Source of the DNA: Amyelois transitella
Taxonomy: Eukaryota > Arthropoda > Insecta > Lepidoptera > Pyralidae
Direction: 5' to 3'
Assembly (NCBI RefSeq): GCF_032362555.1
Contig: NC_083516.1
Location: 8,457,001-8,521,000, forward strand
DNA: 64,000 nucleotides
Shown: in pieces, positions 59,800-64,000 of the stretch
Layout: the number at the start of each line of letters is the position of its first letter
How positions within the stretch are numbered: position 1 is the first letter of the stretch
The notes under the pieces: model-generated
What the model saw: the letters and a program-made list of their open reading frames with translations, nothing else
The model's database searches: none
What the model was told of the DNA's origin: nothing
Position numbers and translations under genes: made by a program

Positions 59800-59938
59800 G
59801 CATGTGCACTTTATCGCACCACCAACTTAAAGTTTTTTCTGTTTGGTCAGCTGGTTGACTGGTAGAGAATGCCAAACGGCATTAAGTCCGCCTTTTGTAC
59901 ATTTTTTTTCTGCAATAAAGTTTTAAATAAATAAATAA
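59800..59938 (+). mobile_element. LINE 3' end fragment (second family)
   Basis: GGTTGACTGGTAGAGAATGC, GCATTAAGTCCGCCTTTTGT and TGCAATAAAGTTTTAAATAA with an AAAT tail. Confidence 0.7.
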
Positions 59939-60002
59939 CTAGACTTTCGCTAGGAAGAAAAATAAAACTATTTAATAGAATTCAGAACTTTATGAACACA
60001 AT

Positions 60003-60212
60003 GGATAGGCTTATAAACTTGAGATTCTTCATTTACACTCCATAGTCTAGTAGTGACAGGTTGTTAGCTCATGCTAACCTATGCTAGCAACCTGTCACTA
60101 TTTGAATCTCAATTCTATCATTAAGCCTAACAGCTGAACGAGACCTGTAAGTCTTCAAGACTGTCGACTCTGTCTACCCCGCAAAGGATATAGACGTGAT
60201 TGTATGAATGAA
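60003..60212 (+). mobile_element. SINE-A without head, with inverted duplication
   Basis: 60051-60068 is the reverse complement of 60083-60100 (one mismatch), the TAGTGACAGGTT block of the family. The rest continues normally to GACGTGATTGTATGAATG. 60213-61155 holds no gene. Confidence 0.8.
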
Positions 60213-61155
60213 TTAACACAATATAAATCGGATAACTTTTTTTAAACAGGTATTAAATAGATACCTTAACATTTTCTATTAAAATAAGAAAAAGGTTAAT
60301 ATCTGTTAGCATTATAATTTGTATAGTAACACATACTGATCTGCTCTATTGTTTAACTTTTATTTACTCACGTTAAGGTTATAGTGACTCACAGTACAGG
60401 AATGTTAAAATGTTTTCAACACACGCCGGGACAGTCAAATTTTCATTTGAATACAAACCGTTAACTGTTTTTATGGTAACTTTCACGGTTCTAAACGTAA
60501 ATGTTGCTCTGCAGTTCTTTTATTAAAGAATGTGTTTCTTAAGCCTTAAGATTATTTTCTTTTTTTTTGAGTAGCGAATTTTGTGCATTTTTGCACGACT
60601 TATTTTTTCTTGTAGTCGATAGACTAGAACCTTAATAAAGCTAAAATAAATCTAAATAAAACTAATTAAGGAAACCTGGAAGACAAATCTACAAATACAC
60701 CTAAATATAAATTTTTAATATAGAAAATACGCCAATAAATTCTACATTTTAATCGGAATAAAATCACAGCTTATAATTAATCTACCTATAGGAGCCAAAG
60801 TTTTTCTCACAGTTTAAAAAAATATTAATTGCGGACATTTCTATGAGAAATTTTTAATATATTTACCATTACATTAATAGGATTAAGACATTTTATCAAT
60901 TTACTTGAAAATGTTTCCCTCATATAATTACCACGGATACCAAAGGCGTACTGGGTCATAGGCCAATCGCTACAGCAATAAATCGTCTGTCTGTCTGTCT
61001 GTTGATTGCGACACAGCTGTAGGGATTTAATGGCTATTATATACTTGTTTATTGCGGGTGATAAGAACATCGATCAAACGATAGAATATTGGCTAAACTT
61101 ATACTTTTATTGTCCCATTGTATAACGAACAGTTGTTAATGACTTTGAGAAGCGT

Positions 61156-61320
61156 CGGTGGCCGTATCAGTAACTTGCCGGTTAAAATGCGTGATGCGCA
61201 GAAAGGCACAGTTTTTAGTCAATAAACCAATGATTATTTTCGAAGTTTTGTACATTAGTTTTAATACATACCAATGCTCTTACGGTGAGAAAAATCATCT
61301 GCTTCATCATCATCTGAAAA
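61156..61320 (+). mobile_element. SINE-B head and body, degraded
   Basis: CGGTTAAAATGCGTGATGCG, AGAAAGGCACAG, then TTTTGTACATTAGTTTTAAT and CCAATGCTCTTACGGTGAG. Confidence 0.6.
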
Positions 61321-61914
61321 AAGGTGTTAAATAGCGGTTTTCAGCGGGTAGTTCAAACAGGTACAAATTTGCAACCTTACTTCGTTCTTATAGAAATGTA
61401 AATTTATTATTTTTTTCTAACCGCTTATATATAGTTTTTTATGTGTGTGTGTTTTGAGTGTTTTGTGTGTGAAATTTCATGTGCCCTTTAGCTTTAAAAA
61501 TTACTAAGTTTGTTCTGGAAGTTTTTGTCTAGTCAGGCCTCTTCTTTCTTGCTTTTCTATACGAAATTAAACCGTTGGTAATAAACTTTATACGGTAAAC
61601 TGTAATACTTGCCTCTCATCGTCCCCGGCGGACTACCAATTAAGGCGAAATTGTTTTATAGCCCTTTCTTAAGTCCAGCCCAGTCTTAATCAATTCAAAG
61701 ATACTGACCCTCTTGTTTTTTTTCTGAGTTGTTTATTTAAATACGGAGACCAATAGTTATATATTTAATTAATAGATATTAATTTGGTGAGACTTTCGTA
61801 TGGCATACTAATTTCCACTATTTAAAAAAATGCCTAAACAAAGTAGGTTATTTTATGGCTTTTGAAGAAGTTCTAGTACGGTGATCGTAACAACTTGTTC
61901 TTACCTAAAAATCA

Positions 61915-62044
61915 TACATACATGCATACATATAGTCACGTCTATATCCCTTGCGGGGTAGACAGAGCCAGCAGTCTTGAAATACCAAAAGGCCACGTTC
62001 AGCTGTCAGGCTTAATGATAGAATTGAGATTCTAATAGTGACCT
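61915..62044 (-). mobile_element. SINE-A 3' half
   Basis: Inverted, from the TACATACATGCATACATA tail to ATTGAGATTCTAATAGTGAC. Well preserved. Confidence 0.8.
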
Positions 62045-62336
62045 AAATCTTTTAAGTTTAATAAAGATAGATAAAATTAAAAATCACTTTAAATTAAATT
62101 ACGCCAACAGATAAAGTGAAAAGTGACCGTGTCGAACGTTATAAATCTTGTTTTGATGTGATTATGCGAGCCCATTTATTATTTAGATTCGTAGTTTAAT
62201 TTCGTTTGTGAACTGGTTTGTCTCCGTTCAGATATCGTATATCAATCGAGAGAACTAAATTGACCACATTATTTAAGGTCTAGTTCTTAGTCCATTAAAG
62301 GTACCTATAGCTTAAAATCTTTACATTTTTCTTTCA

Positions 62337-62427
62337 CGCGATGGACTATCATATCTGAATTTCGATTTAGTAGAATGTTGACGATACTGTTGGCTCTGTC
62401 TTGCTCGTCAGGGATAAACGCGTAATA
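62337..62427 (+). mobile_element. SINE-A remnant
   Basis: GCGATGGACTATC, then CTGTTGGCTCTGTCTTGCTC. Heavily decayed. Confidence 0.45.
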
Positions 62428-62496
62428 CTAAATTGACCACATTATTAAAGGTTTAGTACGCAGTCGATAATAATATATATAGATAATATATATATA

Positions 62497-62722
62497 CTAC
62501 CTGTGCCCGCGACTTCGTCCGCGTGGAATAGTTATTTTGGGCATCATTGAAGCCCTCAAGGATGATAAATTTTCCCCGTTTTTCATTTCAACGTTTTCCA
62601 TATTTCTTCGCTCCTAAAATTTGCAGCGTGATGTTATATAGCCTAAAGCCTTCTTCGATAAATGGTCTACTCAACACAAAAATAATTTTTCAAACTCTTC
62701 AGTTTTATAATATAAGTATAGA
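62497..62722 (-). mobile_element. Non-autonomous Helitron, short copy
   Basis: CTGTGCCCGCGACTTCGTCC and AGTATAGA mark the two ends on the minus strand. The terminal CTAG is mutated. Confidence 0.7.
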
Positions 62723-63579
62723 TTAATTGCACACTAAAATTAAATAATACATTAAAAAATACAATAATTAAGCGATATTACGTGCCTTAACATAACTAAT
62801 TCCCACCAAAACTGCCACATACGATAAAACTGTATCGATGACTCCAATTCCATATTAATTGCTAATTACTTCTCTCGATATCTATTAGCCGACGAAACAA
62901 AAGAGGTCTCATTTTTCACCACCCACACTTTAGTTGACATATTACAAACATTTGTCGCATTATACATATTTTGTCTTTATAGGCTGGAAGCTTGTCACGT
63001 CGTGTATTAATGTATACCTATTTACCCGAATGCAACGAAATAAGAGTTTTTAAACATACCAACACTTTGTAAAATATTCGCTTCGACAGCAAATAGAAGG
63101 ATTTCTTAAATAATACTGATTTATTGCACATTTAAAAATTAAGTAAAAAGAAATTAAAGTTGGAGAAAATATTATCCGTCTCTGCGAGCTTAATCCTTTT
63201 TTATTTTTGTCGTTTAAAAAAACAAAACAACTATTCCATTCCGTAAATTGTATTTCTTTCCCGGTTTTAAGAACGTTCGTATTACGAACGCCATACTAAT
63301 GGCAACCTGTTGATAAGCTTGGTATAAACATTTACACCATTTTGAAAGCCATCATATATTCGGCCTTGGATACTATTCGGCTCCATTGGTTACGCTTCGA
63401 CGAATTTCCAATACTGTTGTTTGCTGTCTGTCAGGCTATATTTTGGCTGTTTTTAAGTTTAGGTGTTTAGGCATCAGAGCTAATTAAATCAAGATATTAA
63501 ATACTAGAATTCGCTCGCCGCTCCGCCCGAGTGGAAAATACGCTATGGAAATCGGTACAGTACAAATTAATAAAAAAAA
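62723..63579. other. Intron, no feature recognised
   Basis: AT-rich. A short repeat scrap at about 63505-63540 (TCGCTCGCCGCTCCGCCCGA) resembles the ends of elements at 9167 and 26395. Confidence 0.5.
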
Positions 63580-63775
63580 AATATTCATTATTATAGGAGA
63601 ATTCATATCACTTAATAATTGTAATAATCTTTTGGTTTCACAACATTGGTTGACGTAAAATAAATAACTTAAAACTAAACTTACTGTTGCTTCCAAAGCG
63701 TAAGTGCAAATGAAGCGGTAACAAACTGCACTGCAGCATTTTCTTCAACAACGTCAACTTCACAACTATCCAAAC
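63580..63775 (-). repeat. Family F repeat fragment
   Basis: TTCATATCACTTAATAATTG, CACAACATTGGTTGACG, TTGCTTCCAAAGCGTAAGTG and ACAAACTGCACTGCAGCATT, the longest copy of this family in the window. 63776-64000 shows nothing further. Confidence 0.65.
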
Positions 63776-64000
63776 TTAGAATAGAAATGTGGACGATTGA
63801 ATACATTATTCAAACTAATTGACCTATATGAAATGTTCAGTAGTTTTGACGTATGGATTCTGAATAACTGTACAACAGACTGCTTACAGTCGAAACTAGT
63901 AGGAGTAGAAAGATGAAGAATATCCCGATATTGCTAAGGGACCAGGAATAAATCGGCGGGCAAAGCTCCGTTCATATCTATTGTTTGTTACATAATAAAG

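Overview
The window looks like nuclear DNA of a moth or butterfly (Lepidoptera). It is AT-rich, its genes are split by GT-AG introns, it carries a Tweedle-type insect cuticle gene, and it is dense in short interspersed repeats and Helitron-type elements of the kind common in lepidopteran genomes. The family cannot be fixed from the sequence alone. Four genes or gene parts are supportable, all on the + strand, plus two gene relics.

Layout. (1) 1777-3480: a two-exon Tweedle (DUF243) cuticular protein gene with TATA box, split signal peptide and poly(A) signal. (2) 3.5-20.4 kb: repeat-rich DNA with a decayed C-type lectin-domain exon at about 8.73-8.96 kb. (3) 20425-27965: the cytoplasmic half of a receptor-type tyrosine kinase in six exons, with all catalytic motifs and a kinase insert. 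Its extracellular and membrane exons were not found. (4) 28.98-30.83 kb: a gene for a small secreted protein with a unique head and a Thr/Pro/Glu repeat tail. Its start codon appears to be made by splicing (A|TG). A degenerate tandem copy follows at 31.9-32.7 kb. (5) 35.8-36.2 kb: promoter, leader and first coding exon (signal peptide) of an unidentified secreted or membrane protein. The rest of the window is probably its first intron, at least 27.8 kb long.

Mobile DNA. One short repeat family (here SINE-A, head with GTGCCGTGTGGTTCCCGGC, tail (TATG)n) occurs more than 20 times. Its 3' end resembles that of an RTE-like LINE present as several 3' fragments. Two tRNA-headed SINE families (SINE-B, SINE-C), an intact non-autonomous Helitron (40959-41671), a hAT-like element with 8-bp target duplication (5151-5473) and fold-back elements are also present. 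Repeats crowd the first 39 kb, but about 44.9-59.8 kb is nearly repeat-free. That part holds GC-rich islets with a recurring GGCGCC palindrome, which I read as a possible regulatory landscape of the gene starting at 36094.

The genes do not form an evident pathway. The tweedle and repeat-tail genes encode likely extracellular structural proteins, and the kinase is a signalling receptor. The least ordinary items are the split-ATG tandem gene pair, the GGCGCC-rich repeat desert, and the three SINE-A copies carrying fresh inverted repeats.
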